Shown: piece after piece, positions 43,165 to 51,601 of the stretch
How the letters are laid out: each line of letters begins with the position of its first letter
How positions within the stretch are numbered: the stretch's first letter is position 1
From: an uncultured Eubacterium sp.
GTDB lineage: Bacteria; Bacillota; Clostridia; Lachnospirales; Lachnospiraceae
Length of the DNA: 64,000 bases
Assembly (NCBI GenBank): GCA_910584645.1
Contig: CAJUAU010000001.1
Span: 198,397-262,396 of the forward strand
Direction: 5' to 3'
The notes under the pieces: generated by a model
What the model was told of the DNA's origin: nothing
What the model saw: the letters and a program-made list of their open reading frames with translations, nothing else
Database searches by the model: none
Position numbers and translations under genes: made by a program

Positions 43165-44484
43165 ATGTTTGTTGGGCGAAAGAGTGAACTAAAAAAGTTA
43201 AATGAGGCTTTTACAAAAGATGGCCTGCCCGTAGTCATCCTGTATGGAAGAGAGGGCATAGGTAAGACCACTCTGGTCAGGGAATTTGTAAAAGAGAAGG
43301 ATTTCGTCTATTATCTGGGGCGGGAGCTGTCTAAAAAAGAACAGCTGCTATATTTTGAACCCATTCCGAGGCAGGTAGATCTTAAGGTGGCAGAGGGCAG
43401 AAAAGTCTGTCTGGTCATTGATGAATTTGATGTGATGCAGAAAGCATACAAAGATTTTTATGAAGAATTGGAGACAGCAGTATCCCGGCCGTCGTGGCAG
43501 GGGCATGTGATGATCCTGCTGGTGAGTTCTTCTGTGCAGTGGATTGAAAACCAGATGGTAGAAGATATGGGCAGTTTCTCATCATACATCGATAGTTTTA
43601 TCAAACTCAGGGAATTTACTTTTCTTGAGATGGTAAGCCGTTTTCCGGACAGTTCCACGGAAGAGTGCATTACCATATACAGCATTCTGGGGGGTGTGCC
43701 GGGGTATCTGGATCACTGGAATACTTCCGACAGCATCCGCGGCAATATCATCCGCCTTTTCTTGAAAAAAGACGGAGCGCTGAGAAAAGAGGCCTTCCGT
43801 TTTCTAAAAACGAGCCTGCGGGAGCTGCCCCTCTATAACACGATCTTATCTGTGCTGGCAGAAGATGAGCCAAAGTTAAATTATCTTTATAACCGGACAG
43901 GTTTCAGCCGGGCGAAGATCTCTGTTTATATTAAAAATCTGATACAGATCGATGTGGCAGAAAAGTATTTTTCCTACGAGCCAAAGAAAAAGGATCGTGC
44001 TATGAAGGGCTTATATGGAATTTCCGACCGGTTTCTTCATTTCTGGTATAAGTTTGTATTTCCTAATCTGCCGGAGCTGGAATTTGGAGAAGCTGAGTCT
44101 TTTTATGAAAGTTATATCAGAAATGAACTTTTTGGATTTGTGGAGCAGACCTTTGGCCAGGTGTGCCGGGAGTTTCTTATACTGATGAACCGATACAACA
44201 AATTGCCGGCTGCCTTTCAGAATCCGCAGATTTTCTATGGAAAAGAGGGGATGATCCCCCTGGTTGCAGAGGGAGAAAAAGGAGAACTGCTGGTGGGGAC
44301 ATGTAAATGGTCCACAGAGCCCATGGATGGCAGGGAGTTTGAAAAGCTGTTGAAATTGACGGAGCAGACCGGACAGGAGGCAGATTATTATTATTTGTTT
44401 TCCAGGGAAGGTTTTACGAATGAATTTCTTCAGTCTGCCCGGGGAATGGATCAGATCGAACTTGTTGACCTGGATCGTTTGTAG
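43165..44484 (+). CDS. AAA-family ATPase with DUF234-type C-terminal domain
   Basis: 439-residue P-loop ATPase of the kind often called archaeal-type ATPase. Walker A is GREGIGKTTL (about 29-38), Walker B is VCLVIDEFDVM; a winged-helix stretch around residue 235 (YNRTGFSRAKISVYIKNL) follows; the C-terminal part, FGQVCREFLILMN followed later by PLVAEGEKGELLVGTCKW, matches the DUF234 nuclease-like (PD-(D/E)XK-related) domain. The biological role is unknown; some relatives sit near toxin or mobile loci. It starts at ATG 43165 and is followed 68 bases later by another ATPase gene. Confidence 0.8.
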   Translation: MFVGRKSELKKLNEAFTKDGLPVVILYGREGIGKTTLVREFVKEKDFVYYLGRELSKKEQLLYFEPIPRQVDLKVAEGRKVCLVIDEFDVMQKAYKDFYEELETAVSRPSWQGHVMILLVSSSVQWIENQMVEDMGSFSSYIDSFIKLREFTFLEMVSRFPDSSTEECITIYSILGGVPGYLDHWNTSDSIRGNIIRLFLKKDGALRKEAFRFLKTSLRELPLYNTILSVLAEDEPKLNYLYNRTGFSRAKISVYIKNLIQIDVAEKYFSYEPKKKDRAMKGLYGISDRFLHFWYKFVFPNLPELEFGEAESFYESYIRNELFGFVEQTFGQVCREFLILMNRYNKLPAAFQNPQIFYGKEGMIPLVAEGEKGELLVGTCKWSTEPMDGREFEKLLKLTEQTGQEADYYYLFSREGFTNEFLQSARGMDQIELVDLDRL

Positions 44485-44552
44485 AGATCTGGCGGGGAAC
44501 CGCCAGTCAGTTAATATAGAATATACAAGGATGGAAGAAATGGGGGAAAAGG

Positions 44553-45884
44553 ATGTATCGTGACGTGTCAAGATTGATCATGTATGGAAATATCAGCAGG
44601 GATTCTGTGCTGATGAAGCTGAGTGGAATTTTTAAAAAGATCTCAGAGGACAGTGAGATTTCTGCCAGCCGGGATACTTATGTGAGGGAGATGTATGACC
44701 AGGTGTACCGGCTTCTGGATATCGCTACCAGATATGGTTTTGACAACAACCTGTGGCAGTGCTATATCGCCTATCTTCTCGCGGTCAATGAGAATCCTTT
44801 CAGCGTGATCTGTGAGAAAGTGGGAGTGGATCATGAAAAGGTGGATGCTGCCAGCGTGAACCGGATCGTGAAGCAGGATATGCAGTGTTTTTACCGTCTG
44901 TTCCATTATGATTTTGCTGAAATGGAAGCACTTCTGGAGGTAGAGTGTTTTTCTATCCTGACGGATTATCATTCGATGGCAAAGGATGAAAATACTTACA
45001 ATAAAAGTGTCAGTGAAAAGGTGAAAGAGCTGACACAGGAGCTTTCCAGCGCTTTGGATGGGGATGGTTTTTTCCGGGTTCTGACGGATTTCTATAAAAA
45101 ATATGGTGTTGGTAAATTTGGATTAAACAAAGCGTTTCGGGTGAAACATGAAGAGTCCGGTGAAATGGTGCTGGCGCCCATCACCCATACCAGCGAGGTG
45201 GCTTTGTCCCATCTGGTGGGATATGAGATCCAGAAACAGAAGCTTATCGATAATACAGAGGCTTTTGTGGAGGGGAGAAAGGCGAATAACTGTCTGCTGT
45301 TCGGTGACAGCGGCACTGGAAAATCTACCTGCATCAAGGCCATCCTCAATCAGTATTATGACCGTGGGCTCCGGCTGATCGAGATCTATAAACATCAGCT
45401 TCAGGATCTCTCCAGCATAATTGAGCAGGTGAAGAACCGGAACTATAGATTTATCATATATATGGATGATCTCTCTTTTGAAGAGTTTGAGATCGAATAC
45501 AAATACCTGAAGGCAGTGATCGAGGGCGGGATGGAGGTGCGTCCGGACAACGTGCTGATCTATGCTACCTCAAACCGCCGGCATTTGATCCGTGAGACCT
45601 GGAGTGACCGTTCGGATATGTCCAGGGATGAACTCCATCACTCGGATACGATGCAGGAAAAATTATCCCTGGCAGCCCGCTTTGGCGTAACCATCAATTT
45701 TTCCAGTCCCTCGAAAAAGGAGTTTGAGGAGATTGTTCTTGGACTGGCAGCGGAACATCCGGATATAAGCCTTACCAATGAGGAACTGCTGATGAAGGCA
45801 AATGCCTGGAGCGTAAGGAACGGCGGTTATTCAGGAAGAGTGGCGGAGCAGTTCATCACCTATTTAAAATCCGTAAAAGCTTAG
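44553..45884 (+). CDS. DUF815-family AAA ATPase
   Basis: 443-residue ATPase of the DUF815 (PF05673) family. Walker A GDSGTGKST is at residues 251-259, Walker B FIIYMDDLSFEEFE follows about 45 residues later, then IYATSNRRHLIRETW and SLAARFGVTINF, the marks of this family. The N-terminal 240 residues are helical and specific to the group. No membrane segment. The function is not established. It is probably in one operon with the next gene yqeG, 14 bases away. Confidence 0.85.
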   Translation: MYRDVSRLIMYGNISRDSVLMKLSGIFKKISEDSEISASRDTYVREMYDQVYRLLDIATRYGFDNNLWQCYIAYLLAVNENPFSVICEKVGVDHEKVDAASVNRIVKQDMQCFYRLFHYDFAEMEALLEVECFSILTDYHSMAKDENTYNKSVSEKVKELTQELSSALDGDGFFRVLTDFYKKYGVGKFGLNKAFRVKHEESGEMVLAPITHTSEVALSHLVGYEIQKQKLIDNTEAFVEGRKANNCLLFGDSGTGKSTCIKAILNQYYDRGLRLIEIYKHQLQDLSSIIEQVKNRNYRFIIYMDDLSFEEFEIEYKYLKAVIEGGMEVRPDNVLIYATSNRRHLIRETWSDRSDMSRDELHHSDTMQEKLSLAARFGVTINFSSPSKKEFEEIVLGLAAEHPDISLTNEELLMKANAWSVRNGGYSGRVAEQFITYLKSVKA

Positions 45885-45898
45885 AAAGGAAAATGGAA

Positions 45899-46435
45899 AT
45901 GTTCGAGAGATTTTTCCCGGATGAGTCGGTATCATCCACCTATGATATTGATTTTCAGAGTTTGTATGAGGAAGGATACCGGGGAATCCTGTTTGATATT
46001 GACAATACCCTGGTGGAGCATGGAAAGGGCGCCAGTGACCAGGCGCTGGATCTGTTTCGCCGGCTGGGGGAGATGGGATTTCAGTGCTGTCTGATCTCCA
46101 ATAATAAGAAACAGCGGGTCAGCAGTTTTAATGAAAAGATTGGCGCCCACATGATCTTTAATGCTCATAAACCCAGAAGGAAAGGCTATCGCGAAGCTAT
46201 GGAAATGATGGGGACGAACAAAGAAAACACGCTTTTTGTGGGGGATCAGCTCTTTACGGATATATGGGGGGCAAAACGCATCGGGATACGGAATATACTG
46301 GTGAAACCCATCAATAAAAACGAAGAGATCCAGATCGTTCTTAAACGGTATTTGGAAAAAATCATTTTAAAAGAATATCGTCAGAAAAAGAAGGACAGAA
46401 AAAATGAAAAGAATGGAAAAAATATTACTTGCTAA
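45899..46435 (+). CDS. yqeG: YqeG-family HAD-IIIA phosphatase
   Basis: Small HAD phosphatase, about 178 residues. Motif I is LFDIDNTLVEHG, motif II LISNN, motif III/IV lies in FVGDQLFTDIWGAKRIG. This is the YqeG pattern, related to mitochondrial phosphatidylglycerophosphatase, so the substrate may be a phospholipid head group; that is inferred. ATG 45899 has AAAGGA at a good distance; ATG 45893 is too close. Its end overlaps the peptidase gene by 32 bases. Confidence 0.9.
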   Translation: MFERFFPDESVSSTYDIDFQSLYEEGYRGILFDIDNTLVEHGKGASDQALDLFRRLGEMGFQCCLISNNKKQRVSSFNEKIGAHMIFNAHKPRRKGYREAMEMMGTNKENTLFVGDQLFTDIWGAKRIGIRNILVKPINKNEEIQIVLKRYLEKIILKEYRQKKKDRKNEKNGKNITC

Positions 46436-47504
46436 GAAGCTGGATGGCATACTGGTCAGCTCACCGTCAAATATGAGAAGTTCCACCGGGTTCCGGGGAG
46501 AGGGGATTGTTTTTATTTCCAGGAACAGACCGCTGGTGTTTACGGACTCCCGCTACACCATCGCGGCAAAACAGGAATGTCCAGAAGCGGATGTGATCCA
46601 ATATAAAAAAAATATCTATGAAAACTGGCTCACAGAGCTGGTGGAACGTCTGGGCAGAGAGGCAGTGGCAGGGATGTCCATTGGATTTGAAGATGAGACC
46701 ATGACGGTTCAGACATATCAGACGATACTTGCACTTATTAAAAAGCATGAGCTGGAAAATATGACATTGGTGCCTCTCCATAAACAACTGGACCAGCTCC
46801 GTCAGGTGAAGACGGAACAGGAACTTTTGGATATAGAGAAGGCAGAGCAGATCGGGGACAGGGCATTTACCCGGATCGTTGAGAAGATCCGGGGCCGGAA
46901 AGAAGACCTTACAGAAAAACAGGTGGCGGCATATCTGGAATTTTACATGAAAGAAATGGGGGCAGAGGGCACCAGCTTTGACACCATCGCAGCCAGCGGG
47001 ATCCATTCTTCCATGCCCCATGCCATACCCACCGACAAGGCGCTGGAGGAAGGGGATTTTCTGACGATGGATTTTGGATGCCGGGTGAACGGATACTGCT
47101 CTGACATGACCCGCACAGTCGTGATCGGCAGGGCAGGGGAACGGCAGAAAGAGATCTATGATGTAGTGCTGCGGGCACAGACAGCGGCGATCCAGGCGGT
47201 AAAGCCGGGGATAAAGGGCTGTGAGGTGGACGCGGTAGCGAGGGATATCATCCGGGAGGCAGGTTATGGAGACTGTTTTGGCCACAGCCTGGGTCACAGT
47301 GTGGGGCTGATGATCCATGAGACGCCCTGCTTTTCACCGAAAGATGAAACAGTTCTGGAGCCGGGGATGGTCATTACCGTGGAACCGGGGATCTATGTGG
47401 AAGGCTTTGGGGGTGTGAGGATCGAGGATGTGGTGGCAGTTACAGAGGAAGGCTGCCGGAATCTGACTCATTCTCCCAAAGAATTGATGGAACTGATAAA
47501 ATAG
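46404..47504 (+). CDS. M24B Xaa-Pro aminopeptidase
   Basis: Cytoplasmic metallopeptidase that removes residues ahead of proline. 366 residues. N-terminal creatinase-like domain (about 1-130), then the pita-bread catalytic domain with metal ligands: Asp residues in LTMDFGCRVNGYCSDMTR, His in GHSLGHSVGL, Glu in TVEPGIYVEGFGGVRIED. It starts inside the end of yqeG (AAGGA nine bases upstream). A gene of this type before efp is common in Firmicutes; here the aroD-aroK fusion lies between them. Confidence 0.93.
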   Translation: MKRMEKILLAKKLDGILVSSPSNMRSSTGFRGEGIVFISRNRPLVFTDSRYTIAAKQECPEADVIQYKKNIYENWLTELVERLGREAVAGMSIGFEDETMTVQTYQTILALIKKHELENMTLVPLHKQLDQLRQVKTEQELLDIEKAEQIGDRAFTRIVEKIRGRKEDLTEKQVAAYLEFYMKEMGAEGTSFDTIAASGIHSSMPHAIPTDKALEEGDFLTMDFGCRVNGYCSDMTRTVVIGRAGERQKEIYDVVLRAQTAAIQAVKPGIKGCEVDAVARDIIREAGYGDCFGHSLGHSVGLMIHETPCFSPKDETVLEPGMVITVEPGIYVEGFGGVRIEDVVAVTEEGCRNLTHSPKELMELIK

Positions 47505-47524
47505 AAGAAAGAGAGACAGTTAAA

Positions 47525-48757
47525 ATGATGCGACCAAAGATCTGCATTCCGATTACGGATGCAACGAGAGACAGGATCATTCAGCAGGCAAAAGAGTTTG
47601 CGCTTCTGCCAGCAGAGCTGGTGGAATGGCGGGTGGATTTTTTTGCCGGATATGAAAAGGAAATTATAAGCGTTGTAAGGGAACTCCAGGAGATCCTCCA
47701 GAAGAAAAAATTTATTTTCACTTTGAGGACTATACAGGAGGGTGGAGAGGAAAATGGGAGCCGTTTTAACTATGCTGCTTTGCTGAGTGATGTGGCGGCA
47801 AGCGGTCTTGCGGATTATGTGGATGTGGAGATCCACAGGGATCCCGGCATGGTACAGACTGTGATCCAGGCAGCGGAACAGAGTGGTACCAGGATCATCG
47901 GATCCTTTCATGATTTCACACAGACTCCTTCGGAAGAAGAAATCCTACATATTCTAGAGGAGGCGAAAAAATGTGGTGCAGACATTGGAAAGGTGGCATG
48001 CATGCCTTCCAACGATGAAGAAAAAGGCCGTGAAGATGCGGTGTGTCTGCTGGCGGCGACGGAGCATATGAAGGAAAAATATCCGGATTTTCCTCTGATC
48101 ACCATGTGTATGGGAGAAGCAGGGAAGATGACGAGACTGTATGGGGGATTGTATGGTTCAGAAGTTTCTTTTGGCTGCGTGGGCAGGGCCTCCGCCCCGG
48201 GTCAGATCGAGTTATCTGAGATGAAAGATGTATTTGACAAACTATATTCTGGCAAAAGACACATTGCCCTCATCGGTTTTATGGGAGTAGGAAAGTCCAC
48301 CGTTTCCAGGGCACTTCACCGTCTCAGCAGAAGACCGGAGATCGACACCGACCAGAGGATCGTGATGCAGCAGGGGTGTCCCATCTCCCAGATATTTGAG
48401 GAAAAGGGGGAACCGTATTTCCGGCAGCTGGAGACAGACCTTATCGATGAACTGGCTGCAATGGAGCCGGGGATCATATCCTGTGGCGGCGGTATGGCGC
48501 TCCGGGATATCAACGTGAAAAAACTGCGGGCCATTGGCGAGATCGTTCTTTTGACGGCAGAACCAGAGACAATTTATGAACGGGTTAAGAACAGTACGGA
48601 CCGTCCCCTTCTCAATGGAAATATGAATGTGCCTTACATCCGGGAACTCATGGAAAAGCGCCGGCCATTTTATGAAAAAGCAGCCACTGTTACCGTTTCT
48701 ACCGATGGAAAGAGCGCGGAACAGATTGCCAGAGAGATCTTATCCGCTGTTTCATAA
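47525..48757 (+). CDS. aroD-aroK: 3-dehydroquinate dehydratase (type I) - shikimate kinase fusion
   Basis: Two shikimate-pathway enzymes in one 410-residue chain. Residues 1-240 are type I dehydroquinase: ELVEWRVDFFAGY, FTLRTIQEGGEE, the catalytic His in IGSFHDF and the Schiff-base Lys in GADIGKVACM. Residues 245-410 are shikimate kinase: ALIGFMGVGKSTV (Walker A), EIDTDQRI, GEPYFRQLE, ISCGGGMALR and RPLLNG. The two reactions are not consecutive (shikimate dehydrogenase acts between them), which makes the fusion interesting. aroA lies 6 kb upstream; no other aro gene is in view. Confidence 0.93.
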   Translation: MMRPKICIPITDATRDRIIQQAKEFALLPAELVEWRVDFFAGYEKEIISVVRELQEILQKKKFIFTLRTIQEGGEENGSRFNYAALLSDVAASGLADYVDVEIHRDPGMVQTVIQAAEQSGTRIIGSFHDFTQTPSEEEILHILEEAKKCGADIGKVACMPSNDEEKGREDAVCLLAATEHMKEKYPDFPLITMCMGEAGKMTRLYGGLYGSEVSFGCVGRASAPGQIELSEMKDVFDKLYSGKRHIALIGFMGVGKSTVSRALHRLSRRPEIDTDQRIVMQQGCPISQIFEEKGEPYFRQLETDLIDELAAMEPGIISCGGGMALRDINVKKLRAIGEIVLLTAEPETIYERVKNSTDRPLLNGNMNVPYIRELMEKRRPFYEKAATVTVSTDGKSAEQIAREILSAVS

Positions 48758-48858
48758 GGCACAGCTTCGTGTGGCATTGCCCCAGCATGTCGTTTGCGGT
48801 GGAAAAGAAGCTTAAAACAATGTAGTTGGAAATAAATTGCAGACCAAGAAAATTTCTC

Positions 48859-48887
48859 TTGAAAAATGTTTCAAAATATAATAGAAT
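48859..48887 (+). promoter_or_regulatory. Promoter of efp
   Basis: TTGAAA (48859-48864), 17 bases, TAGAAT (48882-48887), then a leader of about 70 bases to the start codon. Confidence 0.7.
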
Positions 48888-48963
48888 AATGCTTAGATGT
48901 ATTAAACTGTATAGAACGAAATAACAAGAGTATTCTGTACGTAAAAAGCAGGAGGAACTGAAT

Positions 48964-49521
48964 ATGATTTCAGCAGGAGATTTTAAAAATGGATTGACCA
49001 TCGAGATAGATGGAACTGTATTTCAGATCATTGAATTTCAGCATGTTAAGCCGGGCAAGGGCGCAGCATTTGTTCGTACCAAGCTGAAAAATGTGGTAGA
49101 CGGCGGTGTTGTGGAGAAGACTTTCCGCCCGACAGAAAAATATCCCCAGGCCCACATCGACAAAAAAGAGATGCAGTATCTGTACGCAGAGGGTGATATG
49201 TACAATTTCATGGATATGGAGTCCTATGACCAGATCGCCCTTGCAGACGATGCCATCGGTGATGCGATGAAGTTTGTGAAAGAAAATGATATGGTGAAGA
49301 TGGTATCCTACAAAGGAAATATCTTTTCTGTAGAGCCGCCGATGTTCGCGGAGCTTGAGGTTACTGAGACTGAGCCTGGTGTAAAAGGTGATACGGCGAC
49401 AAATGTAACAAAGCCGGCTACTGTCGAGACGGGAGCCCAGGTGAACGTTCCTATATTTGTAAATCAGGGTGACGTGATTCAGATTGACACCCGTACCGGA
49501 GAGTATCTGAAAAGAATCTGA
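48964..49521 (+). CDS. efp: Elongation factor P
   Basis: Relieves ribosome stalling at polyproline. 185 residues, three beta-barrel domains. The tip loop has K32 in HVKPGKGAAFVR, the residue that is modified in many species; the final domain ends NQGDVIQIDTRTGEYLKRI as expected. Behind AGGAGGAACTGAAT. It stands alone between its own promoter and terminator. Confidence 0.97.
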   Translation: MISAGDFKNGLTIEIDGTVFQIIEFQHVKPGKGAAFVRTKLKNVVDGGVVEKTFRPTEKYPQAHIDKKEMQYLYAEGDMYNFMDMESYDQIALADDAIGDAMKFVKENDMVKMVSYKGNIFSVEPPMFAELEVTETEPGVKGDTATNVTKPATVETGAQVNVPIFVNQGDVIQIDTRTGEYLKRI

Positions 49522-49577
49522 TGCTTGACATCGGATGGTACATCCAGGAATTAAAATAACAGAGAATTTGGTTTTAT

Positions 49578-49616
49578 TCAAGAGGGCTGTAAAAAGGCTC
49601 TCTTGATTTTGGTTTT
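49578..49616 (+). terminator. Terminator after efp
   Basis: TCAAGAGGGC (49578-49587) pairs with GCTCTCTTGA (49597-49606) with one G-T pair, followed by TTTTGGTTTT. Confidence 0.88.
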
Positions 49617-49698
49617 AAGGGAAAAACCTAAATAACCGTATGAGGTGGTTTTTAATACCAAATCATAGAGGATAGTATTTTATTTTGGAGGAGATTTC

Positions 49699-50673
49699 AT
49701 GGCAGTTAAGGTTATCGGAACCGGAAGTTATTTACCGAAGAATATAGCAGACAATCAGTTTTTATCCACTATTGTGGATACCAATGATGAATGGATCAGC
49801 CAGAGGACAGGGATCAAGGAGCGTCATTTGTCCAGCGGAAGTAAGGAGGGAACCTCTTTTATGGCCATCGAGGCGGCCAAAGCGGCTCTCGATAATGCGG
49901 GAATAACACCAGAGGACCTGGATCTGATCATTGTAGCTACCGTGTCGGCTGACACATATGTTCCCAGTACTTCCTGCCAGGTTCAGGGAGAGATCGGAGC
50001 GATCCGCGCCACCTGTTTTGATCTGAATGCCGCCTGTTCCGGCTTTTTGTTTTCGATGAATACGGCAAATGCTTATCTTGAGATGGGGATGGCGAAGACG
50101 GCATTGATCGTTGGGGCGGAGACTTTGTCCCGGGAAGTGGACTGGTCAGACCGCAGCACCTGTATTCTCTTTGGCGACGGTGCTGGCGCTGCTGTGCTGA
50201 GAAAAGTGGAAGGCAAAGGCGGGATCCTCGCCAGTGTTACCGGGTCGGATGGAACCCAGGGGGATGTCCTTACCTGCAAGGGGAGAGGGATCCAGAATCC
50301 ATTTTATAAGAGCAGAAGGAAAAAGGATTATATCCAGATGCAGGGGCAGGCGGTGTTCCGTTTTGCGGTGTCAACAGTTCCTAAGTACATTAAGCATATC
50401 CTGAAAAAGACGGAGCTGGAACCAGATGACATCAAATACTACATTTTGCATCAGGCAAACCGCAGGATACTGGAGCTGATTGCAAAACGTCTGAAGGTGG
50501 ATATGGATAAGATCCCGATGAACCTTGACCACTATGGCAACACATCTTCGGCAAGCATACCGATCCTTTTGGATGAACTCAACCGCAATGGATTGCTGGA
50601 GGAGGGAGATAAGATCGTCCTCTCAGGTTTCGGCGGTGGTCTCACCTGGGGAGCGACGCTGATCGAGTGGTAA
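49699..50673 (+). CDS. fabH: 3-oxoacyl-ACP synthase III (KAS III)
   Basis: Starts fatty-acid synthesis by condensing acetyl-CoA (or branched acyl-CoA) with malonyl-ACP. 324 residues with the full triad: Cys113 in AACSGFLFS, His251 in HQANRRI, Asn281 in YGNTSSAS. DEWISQRTGIKERH near the N terminus is typical. Behind TTGGAGGAG. It stands alone; no acpP, fabD, fabG or fabF follows, and the next gene is unrelated. fabV lies 19 kb upstream. Confidence 0.96.
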   Translation: MAVKVIGTGSYLPKNIADNQFLSTIVDTNDEWISQRTGIKERHLSSGSKEGTSFMAIEAAKAALDNAGITPEDLDLIIVATVSADTYVPSTSCQVQGEIGAIRATCFDLNAACSGFLFSMNTANAYLEMGMAKTALIVGAETLSREVDWSDRSTCILFGDGAGAAVLRKVEGKGGILASVTGSDGTQGDVLTCKGRGIQNPFYKSRRKKDYIQMQGQAVFRFAVSTVPKYIKHILKKTELEPDDIKYYILHQANRRILELIAKRLKVDMDKIPMNLDHYGNTSSASIPILLDELNRNGLLEEGDKIVLSGFGGGLTWGATLIEW

Positions 50674-50686
50674 AACAAAGATTATG

Positions 50687-50748
50687 AATTGGCGCCATTG
50701 AGCTAGCTCAACGGCGCCAATTTGAGCCCTGCGGTTTGTCTCCAGGGC
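50687..50748. repeat. 36-bp near-perfect palindrome and intergenic repeat, copy C
   Basis: Bases 50687-50722 form a palindrome with one mismatched pair, centred on GAGCTAGCTC and flanked by GGCGCC on both sides. Next to it GCCCTG (50726-50731) pairs with CAGGGC (50743-50748). The segment 50704-50731 matches copy A at 13895 in 23 of 28 bases. It lies between fabH and the next gene. Confidence 0.65.
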
Positions 50749-50782
50749 AAAGTGATCTGGAAATAGTTTGGAGGATAACAGA

Positions 50783-51508
50783 GTGAAAAAGATATTGATA
50801 CAAGGGGCGATGGAGAGTGAGATCTGCTGGTATCTGGAGCAGGAATGCTTTCAGAAGGCAGAAGAGACTACCAGAAACGGTTTTCTTTTCTATCGGACAG
50901 AACAGGATGGCAGGGAAATTCTCCTGCAGCTGACTAAAATGGGAACGGTACATGCTGCCATCGCCACCATGACAGCCATTTACGAATTCCAGCCGGATGT
51001 TATCATCAATCAGGGAACCGCTGGAGCCCAGGTGGATACGTTAAAAAGCGGAGATCTGGTGATCGGCAGCCAGGCGGTCAACGTACATTCCCTGGAGATG
51101 CCCAAGCGGGATTTTGGAGAGGGCATGGCGCCGGAAGAGTGGGTGAAGATGGAAACAGAGTATATTGCTGCGGACCCGGAACTGGTTCGGAAGTTTGAGC
51201 AGGGGGTCGGGCAGGAGACTAGGACGGGAAAGGTGGTTTCGGGAATCCTTGGAACGGGGGATCTGTTTAGTAAAGAAAAGGACAGGATACAGTGGCTGCA
51301 TGGTACCTTTGGCCATCTCAGTGAAGATATGGAATCCTTTGCAGTATATAAGGCATGCCGGGAATGCGGCATACCCTGTGTGGCGCTGCGGGTGATCTCC
51401 AACAATGAACTTCTGAATGAAGATTATGACAAGGAGACATCCCTGGAGCTGCAGAGGGTGATCTGGGAGACAGTTAAGTCAGGGATTCTCGATACGCTAT
51501 GTGGATAG
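50783..51508 (+). CDS. Nucleoside phosphorylase superfamily protein, MTA/SAH nucleosidase-like
   Basis: 241-residue protein of the MTAN/PNP fold. The N-terminal Glu in GAMESEI, the GTAGAQ turn and the sugar-binding EDMESFAVYKAC agree with 5'-methylthioadenosine/S-adenosylhomocysteine nucleosidase. The usual catalytic Asp after RVIS is Asn here (RVISNNELL), so the base preference or the activity may differ. Start GTG 50783 with GGAGG eight bases upstream; a TTG at 50768 would lack a site. It stands alone between fabH and the GH43 operon. Confidence 0.78.
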   Translation: MKKILIQGAMESEICWYLEQECFQKAEETTRNGFLFYRTEQDGREILLQLTKMGTVHAAIATMTAIYEFQPDVIINQGTAGAQVDTLKSGDLVIGSQAVNVHSLEMPKRDFGEGMAPEEWVKMETEYIAADPELVRKFEQGVGQETRTGKVVSGILGTGDLFSKEKDRIQWLHGTFGHLSEDMESFAVYKACRECGIPCVALRVISNNELLNEDYDKETSLELQRVIWETVKSGILDTLCG

Positions 51509-51539
51509 AAAAGGTCAGTAAAATGATATGGAATCGTCA

Positions 51540-51568
51540 TTGTACATTTTCCAATAACACGGTATAAT
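51540..51568 (+). promoter_or_regulatory. Promoter of the GH43 operon
   Basis: TTGTAC (51540-51545), 17 bases, TATAAT (51563-51568). Transcription would begin near 51575, which argues against the ATG at 51578 as the first start codon. Confidence 0.7.
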
Positions 51569-51601
51569 GGAACTATAATGAATTTGGAGGTAAAAGACAG
51601 A

